A stretch of 57,227 nt of DNA, taken from contig CADCUT010000010.1 of the NCBI GenBank assembly GCA_902805975.1, positions 1-57,227 of the forward strand, given 5' to 3'. This document shows, piece by piece, positions 36,069 to 43,850 of the stretch (the first letter of the stretch is position 1; the number at the start of each line of letters is the position of its first letter). The position numbers were made by a program, and so were the translations under genes. This stretch comes from an uncultured Rubrobacteraceae bacterium (GTDB lineage Bacteria > Actinomycetota > Rubrobacteria > Rubrobacterales > Rubrobacteraceae). The notes under the pieces are model-generated. The model had not been told where the DNA came from, made no database searches, and saw only the letters and a program-made list of their open reading frames with translations.

Positions 36069-36857
36069 ATGGACCACGAGGAGGTCGGCCGCTACTGGGA
36101 CGAGAACGCCGAGGTCTGGACGGAGCTGGCGCGGGCCGGCTACGACGTCTACAGGGACGGCCTGAACACCCCAGCCTTCCTGGACCTGCTCCCCGAGGTC
36201 AGCGGCCTCTCCGGCCTCGACCTCGGCTGCGGCGAGGGCCACAACACGAGGCTCCTGGCCAGACGCGGCGCGCGCATGACGGGTATCGACATCTCCGGAA
36301 CCTTCGTCCGACACGCGATGGAAGGTGAGGCCGGTGAGCCCCTTGGCATCCGGTACGAGAGGGCGAGCGCCGTGGAGCTTCCCTTCGAGAAAGGCAGCTT
36401 CGACTTCGCCACCGCCTTCATGAGCCTCATGGACATTCCGGAAGTAGAGAAGGTTCTAGCGGAGGTCTTCCGGGTCGTACGGCCCGGCGGGTTCTTGCAG
36501 TTCTCGATAGAGCATCCGTGCTTTACCGCCTCGCACAGCAAGACACTCAGGGACGGGCGGGGGCGGGCGTACGCGCGCGAGGTGGGAGGCTACTTCCGGG
36601 AGGAGAACGGCGAGGTGCAGGAGTGGATCTTCAGCGCGGCCCCGCCGGAGGTCAGGGCGGGGCTGCGGCCTTTTCGCGTCCCCCGCTTCACGCGAACCTT
36701 GAGCCGGTGGCTGAACTCGCTGATCGAGGCCGGGTTCGTGCTCGAAAGGCTCGCCGAGCCGTACCCAGGTGACGAGTCCGTCCGGCAGCACCCCGGGCTG
36801 CAGGGCGCCCGGGTGTTCGCCTACTTCCTCCACGTCCGGGCGCGAAAGCCCGGCTGA
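36069..36857 (+). CDS. Class I SAM-dependent methyltransferase
   Basis: A 262-residue methyltransferase starting MDHEEVGRYWDENAEVWTEL. Motif I is LSGLDLGCGEGHNTRLLARR, the acidic loop is MTGIDIS, and motif III-like VRPGGFLQFSIEHPCFTA follows; this last form is common in methyltransferases of small metabolites. ATG 36069 is 10 bases after the P450 stop, so the two were probably one transcript. Substrate unknown. Confidence 0.9.
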   Translation: MDHEEVGRYWDENAEVWTELARAGYDVYRDGLNTPAFLDLLPEVSGLSGLDLGCGEGHNTRLLARRGARMTGIDISGTFVRHAMEGEAGEPLGIRYERASAVELPFEKGSFDFATAFMSLMDIPEVEKVLAEVFRVVRPGGFLQFSIEHPCFTASHSKTLRDGRGRAYAREVGGYFREENGEVQEWIFSAAPPEVRAGLRPFRVPRFTRTLSRWLNSLIEAGFVLERLAEPYPGDESVRQHPGLQGARVFAYFLHVRARKPG

Positions 36858-36863
36858 GAACAC

Positions 36864-38102
36864 CTATCCGAACCCCGCCCCTTCGAGCGCGGGGAGCGCC
36901 GAGCGGGTGTAGCGGGCGGCGTACCCGGCGCCGGCGCGGTCGGGAAAGTCGTGGGGCTTCCTCCCCCGAAACTCGTCGGCCTCGACCCCGGTACGGATGC
37001 GGCCCTCGGTCAGGGAGATCCTGAGGGTGTCTCCGTCCCGCAGGCGGGCGATGACGCCCCCGGCCGCGGCCTCGGGGGAGAAAAGCGAGATCCAGGTGCC
37101 AGAACCGGAGCGTGGCGGAAGCCCGTCGGTGATGATTGGCACGATGTCCGCCAGCCCGTACTCCTCCAGAACCTGCCCGAGCCGTTCCAGGCGGGAGATC
37201 CCGGGCGCGCCCCTGGGCCCGCAGCCGCCGACGACGAGCAGGGTCTGGGGCTCAACGAAGCCCCCCTCGACCAGCCTGACGACGAACTTCTCCGAGTGGT
37301 GGACCCTGCACTCGCCCGAGATCTCTGCCAGCCCCGCGTCGACCCGGCAGAGGGCCCTGGCCCCGCTGGCCCTGGCCTCCACGAACGCCAGCCGCGTCCC
37401 GTCGAACCGGGGAGGCTCGGGTACGGTGGCGGGCAGCACCTCGCGCAGGCGCCCCGCGACGGTCGCCTGGTCGTTCAGAGAATCGCCGAGAAGCGCCAGC
37501 AACCCGGGATTGCCGTGCCGGGTGAACCATTCGGAGTGGGGCTCGGCGATCTGTGGGGTCTCGGGGACGATCACCCCGAGCGTCTGGGAGAACCCGGTGG
37601 ATCCGGCCTCCCTGGCGATGGCCGCGAGGTGGACCAGCAACTCGGGCCCTCCCCCGAGCGAGAGGCCGGCTCTAAGAGCGTTGACGAGGGAGAACTCGTC
37701 GATAAGGCCCCCCGGCCGTGGCCTCCCGGTCCTGGCGGCCTCCACGGCGACCGGCGCCGGGTCGTCCGCCAGGGGTACGAGGCCGAGCGCCGCAAGCGCG
37801 GCGGTGAGGTAGAGATCGCCGCTGGGCGCGGCGACGGTAGGGAGGTTGGCACGTAACGCGGCGAGAACGAGCCCGGCCTGCTCCTCCGGGGGCTCGGCGG
37901 CGAGGAGCAGGCCGTCCAACCGCTGCCGGTAGCAGGAGATCTCGGCCGCGTCGGCGACCCACTCCCGCGAGAGGGCGACGCCCCCATCAAGCCAGACGGC
38001 CGGCAACGCCATCGGCACCGGCTCGGCGCCGGCCTCCCGCAGCGTCTCCGCGAGGTTCTCCGCCGCGGCGGGGACGCCGACGCGGGGTATGAGCCCGGAC
38101 AC
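36864..38102 (-). CDS. Divergent IlvD/Edd-like protein lacking the Fe-S cluster cysteines
   Basis: A 412-residue protein. SLVNALRAGLSLGGGPELLV, GPRGAPGISRLERLGQVLEE, IITDGLPPRSGSGTW and SLFSPEAAAGGVIARLRDGD correspond to conserved blocks of dihydroxy-acid and 6-phosphogluconate dehydratases. The N-terminal half, however, lacks the CDK and GxCxGM cysteine motifs that hold the cluster, and the usual TDGRFSGGT is altered. IlvD proteins are about 560 residues, so about 150 are missing. It may bind a sugar or keto acid or have lost catalysis. It lies 5 bases downstream of gatB, in the gat operon. Confidence 0.7.
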   Translation of the reverse strand: MSGLIPRVGVPAAAENLAETLREAGAEPVPMALPAVWLDGGVALSREWVADAAEISCYRQRLDGLLLAAEPPEEQAGLVLAALRANLPTVAAPSGDLYLTAALAALGLVPLADDPAPVAVEAARTGRPRPGGLIDEFSLVNALRAGLSLGGGPELLVHLAAIAREAGSTGFSQTLGVIVPETPQIAEPHSEWFTRHGNPGLLALLGDSLNDQATVAGRLREVLPATVPEPPRFDGTRLAFVEARASGARALCRVDAGLAEISGECRVHHSEKFVVRLVEGGFVEPQTLLVVGGCGPRGAPGISRLERLGQVLEEYGLADIVPIITDGLPPRSGSGTWISLFSPEAAAGGVIARLRDGDTLRISLTEGRIRTGVEADEFRGRKPHDFPDRAGAGYAARYTRSALPALEGAGFG

Positions 38103-38107
38103 GGGGG

Positions 38108-39577
38108 CTAGGAACTCAGCTTCTGGAGGAGCAGCTCGCGGGCGCGTCCGCCGTCGGCGTTGCCGCGGGTGGCCTTCATGACCTGGCCCATCAGGAAGCC
38201 AACGACCTTCTTGTCGCCGTTCCGGACCCGCTCGGCCTCGTCGGGGTTGGAGGAGATCACGCCATCCACCACCCCGTCGAGCTCGTCGGCCTCCACGGAG
38301 CCAAGCCCCTCGCGCTCGACGACCTCTGACGGGCCCTCGCCGGTCTTGAAGACCTCGGCCAGCACCGTCCTCGCGGCGGATCGGGAGACCTTGCCGTTTC
38401 CGACCAGCCGGATCAACTCGACCATGTGCCCCGGGGTCACCTTCGAGCCGGAGAGGTCGGCGCCGGACTCGTTGAGAAGCGCCCGGAAGTCGCCGGAGAT
38501 CCAGTTAGACGCCTGCTTCGGGTCTACCTCTGCTGCGACCTCCTCGTAGAAGGCGGCGAGCTCCCTGTCGGCGGCGAGGACGCCGGCGTCGTACGGGGAG
38601 AGGCCGTACCGCCCGACGAACCGGGCGCGCATGGCGTCCGGCAGCTCGGGCATCCGGTCCCCTATCTCGCGGACGTAAGCCCGCGAGAGCTCCAGGGGCA
38701 ACAGGTCCGGCTCGGGGAAGTAGCGGTAGTCGTGGGCGAACTCCTTGCTGCGCAGCTCGTGGACCTCATCGGTCTCCGGGTCGTAGTGGAGGGTCGTCTG
38801 CTCCACGCGCCCGCCGCCGGCCAGGATCTCCTGCTGCCGCGCGAGCTCGGCGGCTATCCCCTTCTCGACGAAGCGGAAGGAGTTCATGTTCTTTAGCTCG
38901 GTCTTGGTGCCGAAACTACCGTCGGGGTTGCGGATGGAGACGTTGGCGTCGCAGCGGAGCTGGCCCTTCTCCATGTCAGCCTCGGAGACGCCTATGGCCC
39001 GCAGGATGTCCTTTAGGTAGTTCGCCGTGGCGCGGGCGGCCTCCGGCGAGGGGATGTCGGGCTCGGTGACGATCTCCATGAGGGGCGTGCCGCCGCGGTT
39101 GAAGTCCACGAGCGAGCCGACCGAGCCGTGCATCCGGCCCGAGGTTCCGACGTGGACGTTCTTGGCCGCGTCCTCCTCGAGGTGAAGGCGCGTGATGCCC
39201 ACCCGTATCGTCTCGTCCCCGTCGGGTGTACCGGCGGGGACGTCCAGATATCCGCCGGTACAGATCGGCTCGTCGAACTGGGAGATCTGGTACCCCTTCG
39301 GAAGGTCCGGGTAGAAGTAGTTCTTGCGCGCGAAGACGGCCCTCTGGGAGACGTCGCAGTTCAGGGCGAGCCCCGCCATAACACCTAGCTCTATGGCCTT
39401 CTCGTTGGCGACGGGCAGCGCCCCGGGATGCCCGAGGCAGACCGGACACGTGTGCGTGTTCGGGGGCTCGCCGTAGGTCACCCGGCAGCCGCAGAACATC
39501 TTTGTTTGTGTGGCCAGATGCACGTGAAACTCGAGCCCTATTACCGCCTGGTACGTGCGCCTCTCCTGTGTCTGCAA
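38108..39577 (-). CDS. gatB: Aspartyl/glutamyl-tRNA(Asn/Gln) amidotransferase subunit B
   Basis: A 489-residue GatB starting (M)QTQERRTYQAVIGLEFHVHL. It has CGCRVTYGEPPNTHTCPVCL (zinc-binding cysteines), KNYFYPDLPKGYQISQFDEP, CDANVSIRNPDGSFGTKTEL, and a C-terminal tRNA-binding YqeY-like tail ending LLQKLSS. It activates Glu-tRNA(Gln) and uses ammonia from GatA. TTG 39577 is chosen over upstream codons because GGAGGG lies eight bases before it and the family N-terminus starts here. Confidence 0.97.
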   Translation of the reverse strand: MQTQERRTYQAVIGLEFHVHLATQTKMFCGCRVTYGEPPNTHTCPVCLGHPGALPVANEKAIELGVMAGLALNCDVSQRAVFARKNYFYPDLPKGYQISQFDEPICTGGYLDVPAGTPDGDETIRVGITRLHLEEDAAKNVHVGTSGRMHGSVGSLVDFNRGGTPLMEIVTEPDIPSPEAARATANYLKDILRAIGVSEADMEKGQLRCDANVSIRNPDGSFGTKTELKNMNSFRFVEKGIAAELARQQEILAGGGRVEQTTLHYDPETDEVHELRSKEFAHDYRYFPEPDLLPLELSRAYVREIGDRMPELPDAMRARFVGRYGLSPYDAGVLAADRELAAFYEEVAAEVDPKQASNWISGDFRALLNESGADLSGSKVTPGHMVELIRLVGNGKVSRSAARTVLAEVFKTGEGPSEVVEREGLGSVEADELDGVVDGVISSNPDEAERVRNGDKKVVGFLMGQVMKATRGNADGGRARELLLQKLSS

Positions 39578-39612
39578 AGTGGTAGCCCTCCGCCGCGCGT
39601 CGCCTACTAGGA

Positions 39613-39640
39613 AATATTCTAGCATCGGGGATGGGTGCAA
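39613..39640 (-). promoter_or_regulatory. Possible promoter for gatB
   Basis: On the minus strand TTGCAC (39635-39640) and AATATT (39613-39618) are separated by 16 bases, some 36 bases upstream of the gatB TTG. The context is otherwise AT-poor. It would let gatB be transcribed apart from gatC-gatA. Confidence 0.35.
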
Positions 39641-39660
39641 ATACCGTCGGAAATCCGGTT

Positions 39661-40212
39661 CTACAGCCCCTCGTAGATCTCCGCCAGGGTCAAGGACATC
39701 TCTGGGCATGGGACCGAGAACCCTCCCTCATCCACCAGGTCAGCCCTGATCCACACGCCCTCTTCGTCCCGGAAATGCCGCTCGACCAGCATCCGCTCCT
39801 GGTCCAGGATAAGGTAAGCCTTGAGGCCGGGGACGCGCCTGTAGGCGGCGAGCTTCTCGCGCCGGTCCGTGCTCTCGGTGCCCGGGGAGACGACCTCGAC
39901 GACCAGGCACGGGGCGTCTTCGTAGTAGGGGTCATCCGGCTCGGTACCGCAGGCGGCCATCACGTCCGGGTAGTAAAAGACGTCGTCGATCCGGAGTTTG
40001 ACCGTCTCCATGTAGACCCGGCACGGGCCCCCCGCAGCCGCGTCGGCCAGCCGCCTGTACACGTTGCCGGCGATCCTGTTGTGCCGCCTGCTGGCCCCGG
40101 TCATCGCGTAGACCTCGCCGGCAACGTACTCGTGGCGCACGGTGGCCGTCTTCTCCATCTCGAGGTAGTCCTCTACGCTCAAGGGGCCCTGCGTGGCGGC
40201 GCGCTCGACCAT
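39661..40212 (-). CDS. Uma2-family (DUF820) PD-(D/E)XK-like endonuclease
   Basis: A 183-residue protein with SVEDYLEMEKTATVRHEYVA, the region FYYPDVMAACGTEPDDPYYE and LVVEVVSPGTESTDRREKLA, then YRRVPGLKAYLILDQERM, the complete Uma2/DUF820 pattern. The Asp-Val...Glu-Val residues form the predicted nuclease site. Members are abundant in cyanobacteria and actinobacteria and their targets are unknown. It sits between gatA and gatB, splitting the gat operon. Confidence 0.9.
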   Translation of the reverse strand: MVERAATQGPLSVEDYLEMEKTATVRHEYVAGEVYAMTGASRRHNRIAGNVYRRLADAAAGGPCRVYMETVKLRIDDVFYYPDVMAACGTEPDDPYYEDAPCLVVEVVSPGTESTDRREKLAAYRRVPGLKAYLILDQERMLVERHFRDEEGVWIRADLVDEGGFSVPCPEMSLTLAEIYEGL

Positions 40213-40250
40213 GCAAGGAGTATAGCGCAGCCGCGCTCCGCTCCCGCCGG

Positions 40251-41699
40251 CTACGGCCTCGGCGAGAACCCGAAGTCGGCGACCCTCTCGGCGGCGCGGG
40301 CCGCGCGGAGGAGCATGCCTTCAGTGAAGTGGTCGCCCATGAGCTGCACGCCGACGGGGAGGCTTTCCGAGAGGCCGCCGGGGACGCTTATGGCCGGGAC
40401 GCCGGCGAGGCTCGCGGGGACGGCGCAGATGTCCTGCAGGTACATGGCGAGCGGGTCGTCGGTCTTGGCCCCGATCTCGAAGGCCACAGAAGGCGAGGTC
40501 GGGGAGACGAGGATGTCGTAGCGGGCGTAGGCCTTGCGGAAGTCCTCTATGATCTTCGTGCGGACCTTCTGGGCCTGGGCGTAGTAGGCATCGTAGTAGC
40601 CGGAGGAGAGGGCGTAGGTGCCGAGCATGATCCGGCGCTTCGCCTCCGCCCCGAAACCCCTCTCCCTGGTCCTCCGGTACATCTCGTGCACCCCGTCGGC
40701 CGGCACCCGTAGCCCGTAGCGGACCCCATCGAAGCGGGCGAGGTTCGAGGAGACCTCAGCCGGCGCGATGATGTAGTAGGCCTCCAGCGCGTAGTAGGCG
40801 TGCGGCAGGCTGACCTCCCCCACCTCGGCCCCGGCCGCTTCGAGCCCCGTCGCGACCCGGCTCGTCACCTCCCGTACCCCGGCGTCGATGCGCTCGTCCA
40901 TTAGCTCCGTGACGACCCCGACTCGGAGGCCCTCCACGCCGTCTTCGAGGTTCGCCAGGTAGTCAGGGACCTCGACGTTGGCGCTCGTCGAGTCGCGCGG
41001 GTCGTGGCCGGCGATCGCCTGCAAGAGCAGGGCGGAGTCCTTTACGTCGCGGGTCATCGGGCCTATGCAGTCGAGGGAGGAGCCGAAGGAGATCAGGCCG
41101 TAGCGCGAGACCCGCCCGTAGGTGGGTTTCAGCCCCACGATGCCGCAGAGGGCGGCCGGCTGGCGCACGGAGCCGCCCGTGTCCGTGCCGAGCGCCCACC
41201 AGCCCTCGCCGGCCGCAACCGCAGCCGCCGAGCCGCCGGAGGAGCCGCCGGGCACCCTGCCCGTGTCCCACGGGTTGCGGGTGGGACCGTAGGCGGAGTT
41301 CTCCGTCGATGAGCCCATCGCGAACTCGTCCATGTTGGACTTGCCTACCATCACCGGCTCCTCGCCGAAGTTGGCGAGCGCCGAGGCGTCGTAGAGGGGT
41401 GTGAAGTCCTCCAGGATCTTCGACCCGCACGTCGTCCTTACCCCGCGCGTCGAGAGGACGTCCTTCACGACGATGGGCACGAGCTCCCAGGGCTTTACGC
41501 CGCCGCCCGGTAGCCGTCCGTCCACCCGGCCGGCCCGTTCCAGCGCAAGCTCCGGGGTGGTCGTCACGAAGGAGTTGAGGTCGCCGTCAACCTCTTCGAC
41601 GCGCCCGTTGGCCGCTTCGGCGGCCTCCCGGACGGAGGCATCGCCGGCCGTAATCCTCTCGGACAACCCGTGGGCGGTGAGGTTCAGGAGATCTTCCAT
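40251..41699 (-). CDS. gatA: Aspartyl/glutamyl-tRNA(Asn/Gln) amidotransferase subunit A
   Basis: A 482-residue amidase-signature protein. The catalytic Lys is in PIVVKDVLSTRG, the glycine-serine-rich signature is GRVPGGSSGGSAAAVAAGEG, and GTDTGGSVRQPAALCGIVGL holds the nucleophile Ser. It hydrolyses glutamine to deliver ammonia to GatB. The ATG shares a base with the gatC stop (TGATG), so the two are translationally coupled. Confidence 0.97.
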   Translation of the reverse strand: MEDLLNLTAHGLSERITAGDASVREAAEAANGRVEEVDGDLNSFVTTTPELALERAGRVDGRLPGGGVKPWELVPIVVKDVLSTRGVRTTCGSKILEDFTPLYDASALANFGEEPVMVGKSNMDEFAMGSSTENSAYGPTRNPWDTGRVPGGSSGGSAAAVAAGEGWWALGTDTGGSVRQPAALCGIVGLKPTYGRVSRYGLISFGSSLDCIGPMTRDVKDSALLLQAIAGHDPRDSTSANVEVPDYLANLEDGVEGLRVGVVTELMDERIDAGVREVTSRVATGLEAAGAEVGEVSLPHAYYALEAYYIIAPAEVSSNLARFDGVRYGLRVPADGVHEMYRRTRERGFGAEAKRRIMLGTYALSSGYYDAYYAQAQKVRTKIIEDFRKAYARYDILVSPTSPSVAFEIGAKTDDPLAMYLQDICAVPASLAGVPAISVPGGLSESLPVGVQLMGDHFTEGMLLRAARAAERVADFGFSPRP

Positions 41700-41980
41700 C
41701 AGTCGATCCTCGGCACGGCGAAGAGGTCGTCGACGGCATCGGGGGCCGGGGCAAGGGCCTCCTCGCTGGTGAGCTCGGGCCGGGACTCATCTGGTCTGAG
41801 GACGTTCGAGAGGTTCAGGGGGTTCGCCGTAGGCGGCGTGTCCGCGAGGTCGAGCTCCCGGATCTTCTCGATGCTGTCGAGGATCGCGTCGAGCTGTCCC
41901 CCCATCTCCCTGATCTCGTCCTCCGTCAAACCCAGCCGCGCCAGGCTGGCGACGTGCCGTACCTGTTCTTCAGAGATCAT
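41699..41980 (-). CDS. gatC: Aspartyl/glutamyl-tRNA(Asn/Gln) amidotransferase subunit C
   Basis: A 93-residue GatC: MISEEQVRHVASLARLGLTE, then LDAILDSIEKIRELDLADTPPT and a C-terminus ending DAVDDLFAVPRID. The length is normal. It stabilises the GatA-GatB complex and opens the operon gatC-gatA-Uma2-gatB. ATG 41980 follows a GGAGGTGGGAGATG stretch, a strong ribosome binding site. Repeat E4 lies upstream. Confidence 0.95.
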   Translation of the reverse strand: MISEEQVRHVASLARLGLTEDEIREMGGQLDAILDSIEKIRELDLADTPPTANPLNLSNVLRPDESRPELTSEEALAPAPDAVDDLFAVPRID

Positions 41981-42052
41981 CTCCCACCTCCGGGTGTTTT
42001 CGTAACGGGGTCTCTTTCGAGGCGTCGTCTCATCTTAGAGCATCTCGCCGCC

Positions 42053-42190
42053 AAGGCTTTGAGGTTCTAGTTTCAAGGTATTGCATTGAGGCCCGGAAGC
42101 CGGCGATCCAGGACACGCCCCGCAGCACAAGCTTCGCCGACCACCCCTCAAAACCTCGAACCTCAAAGCCTAGAACCTCAGAACCTACAA
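42053..42190. repeat. Heptad-armed inverted repeat element E4 (3' end of the pyrophosphatase gene)
   Basis: The left arm AAGGCTTTGAGGTTCTAG and the right arm (CCTCAAAACCTCGAACCTCA, then AAGCCTAGAACCTCAGAACC) are inverted and share AGGCTTTGAGGTTC. On the minus strand the right arm supplies the TAG stop of the pyrophosphatase (LTIL, then TAGGTTCTGAGG). The interior of about 75 bases is unlike that of other elements. Confidence 0.75.
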
Positions 42191-43807
42191 GATCGTCAAC
42201 AGGGCGGGCGCGACCTGCTTTTTGCGGCTCATCACGCCGGGGAGCTCTATGACGCCCTCGCGGGGCTGGGAGTCGAAGGCGTGATGCACGGCGGAGCAGT
42301 CCCCGACGCACAGGAGTTGGGTGCCGCCCTGGGTGATGTCCGTGACCATGAGCGCCGAGAAGACGTAGCCGTTCTCGGCGCGCAGGCTCTCGAGCGCCGC
42401 GACGAGCTCGTCCTTGCGCTCGAGCAGGCCGGGCCCGACGGTCTCTATCTGGGAGACGCTCACCCTGTCGCCCGAGCTCGTCCCGTACTCCTTGGCGTCT
42501 CGGTTCACGATCTGCTCCCCCGAGAGATCCGAGACGTCGGATGAAGCCTCGAACATCTCCCGGCCGAAGGCCTCTGCGTCGAGGTCGAGGAACTCCTCGA
42601 GCACCTTGACGATCTCGCGGTCGCGGTCGGTGGTGGTCGGGGAGTTCAGGATCACGGTGTCCGAGAGGATCGCCGCGAGGAGCATCTTCGCGGTCGATAC
42701 TTCCGGCCTGAGGCCCGCCGTCTTGAAGCGCTCGACGATGAGGGTGGCCGTCGAGCCCACGGGGTCGAAGGTGGCCGGTATCGGGGAGGACGTCTCTATG
42801 TCGCCGACGTGGTGGTGGTCCAGGATCTCGACGACCTCGGCCTTCTCCACGCCCTTGACGCTCTGGCCGATCTCGGCGTGGTCCACGAGCAGAATGCGCC
42901 TGGGCCTCGGGTTCAGGAGGTTCGTCCTCGTGACCACGCCTATGGGCACCATGTTCTCGTCGACGGCTATCGCCGCGCGGTAGTGGACCTCCATCACCTG
43001 CTCGGTTATGTCCGTTATAAAGTCGTCCGGGTGGACGGTCAGGGGTCTCTCGCTCATTATCTCCCAGCTCGGGACGGAGAGCTGTATCAGGCGGCTCGTC
43101 ACGTAGGAGTCGAGCGGCGAGAGGACCACGCCCGTCCCCCGCTCCCCGGCCATCTGGAGCACTTCCTCCTCGGGCCTCACACCGTTTGAGACGATAAGCA
43201 CCCCGGCGCCGAGCTCTATGGCCCGTCTCTGGGCCTCCGGGCGGTCGCCCACAACGACGATGTCCCCCTCTTTCATGGACTTGCCCATCGAGTCAACGCC
43301 CATCGAGATGACCCACAGCTGGCCGTCGCTCCCGCGGTCGGGGCCGGCGAGCAGCTCCCCTTCGAGCACCTCGACCATCGCCCCGACGCTCACCGGGCTG
43401 TCCTTAAAGGAGGAGGCCCCCCGCGACTCCCGGACGTACATGCGCGCCAGGTTCCGCTCCGTGATGATCCCGACCAGCGAGCCGTCATCGTCCACGACGG
43501 GGAGCTGGCTTATGTTCCGCTGGGCCATCGTGAGGCCCACGTTGCGCAAGGGATCGTTCTTGTGGGCGACCGCCACATCCCGCGCCATCACGTCCTTGAC
43601 CCTGAGCATTATGTGCCGGATCCTCTTCGGCGATTTCGCCCCGCTCTTCTCCAACGCCCACGCCGTCTGCGGGTTGACGTCGCCGAGGCGGGCCGGCGCG
43701 TACTCGTTCTCAGGGTCCACGAGGTTCTTGAACTCCGCGTACCCGATGGCCGAGGCTACCGAGTCGGTGTCGGGGTTTTTGTGGCCTGTGACGTAGACGT
43801 GTGGCAT
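42185..43807 (-). CDS. ppaC: CBS- and DRTGG-domain manganese-dependent inorganic pyrophosphatase (family II)
   Basis: A 540-residue enzyme. The DHH phosphatase core is split: the N-terminus GHKNPDTDSVASAIGYAEF and, after the regulatory insert, LVDHAEIGQSVKGV and EILDHHHVGD, then the DHHA2 region ending MSRKKQVAPALLTIL. The insert (about 70-300) holds two CBS domains (VKDVMARDVAV; SERPLTVHPDDFITD) flanking a DRTGG-like domain (GDRPEAQRRAIELG). Adenine nucleotides control this enzyme type: AMP and ADP inhibit, ATP or dinucleotides activate. It hydrolyses pyrophosphate from biosynthesis. ATG 43807 is preceded by AGGAGAATTAGCA. Confidence 0.95.
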   Translation of the reverse strand: MPHVYVTGHKNPDTDSVASAIGYAEFKNLVDPENEYAPARLGDVNPQTAWALEKSGAKSPKRIRHIMLRVKDVMARDVAVAHKNDPLRNVGLTMAQRNISQLPVVDDDGSLVGIITERNLARMYVRESRGASSFKDSPVSVGAMVEVLEGELLAGPDRGSDGQLWVISMGVDSMGKSMKEGDIVVVGDRPEAQRRAIELGAGVLIVSNGVRPEEEVLQMAGERGTGVVLSPLDSYVTSRLIQLSVPSWEIMSERPLTVHPDDFITDITEQVMEVHYRAAIAVDENMVPIGVVTRTNLLNPRPRRILLVDHAEIGQSVKGVEKAEVVEILDHHHVGDIETSSPIPATFDPVGSTATLIVERFKTAGLRPEVSTAKMLLAAILSDTVILNSPTTTDRDREIVKVLEEFLDLDAEAFGREMFEASSDVSDLSGEQIVNRDAKEYGTSSGDRVSVSQIETVGPGLLERKDELVAALESLRAENGYVFSALMVTDITQGGTQLLCVGDCSAVHHAFDSQPREGVIELPGVMSRKKQVAPALLTIL

Positions 43808-43850
43808 TGCTAATTCTCCTGTTACGCCGCCGCGCGGCGGGTCGCTGTTC

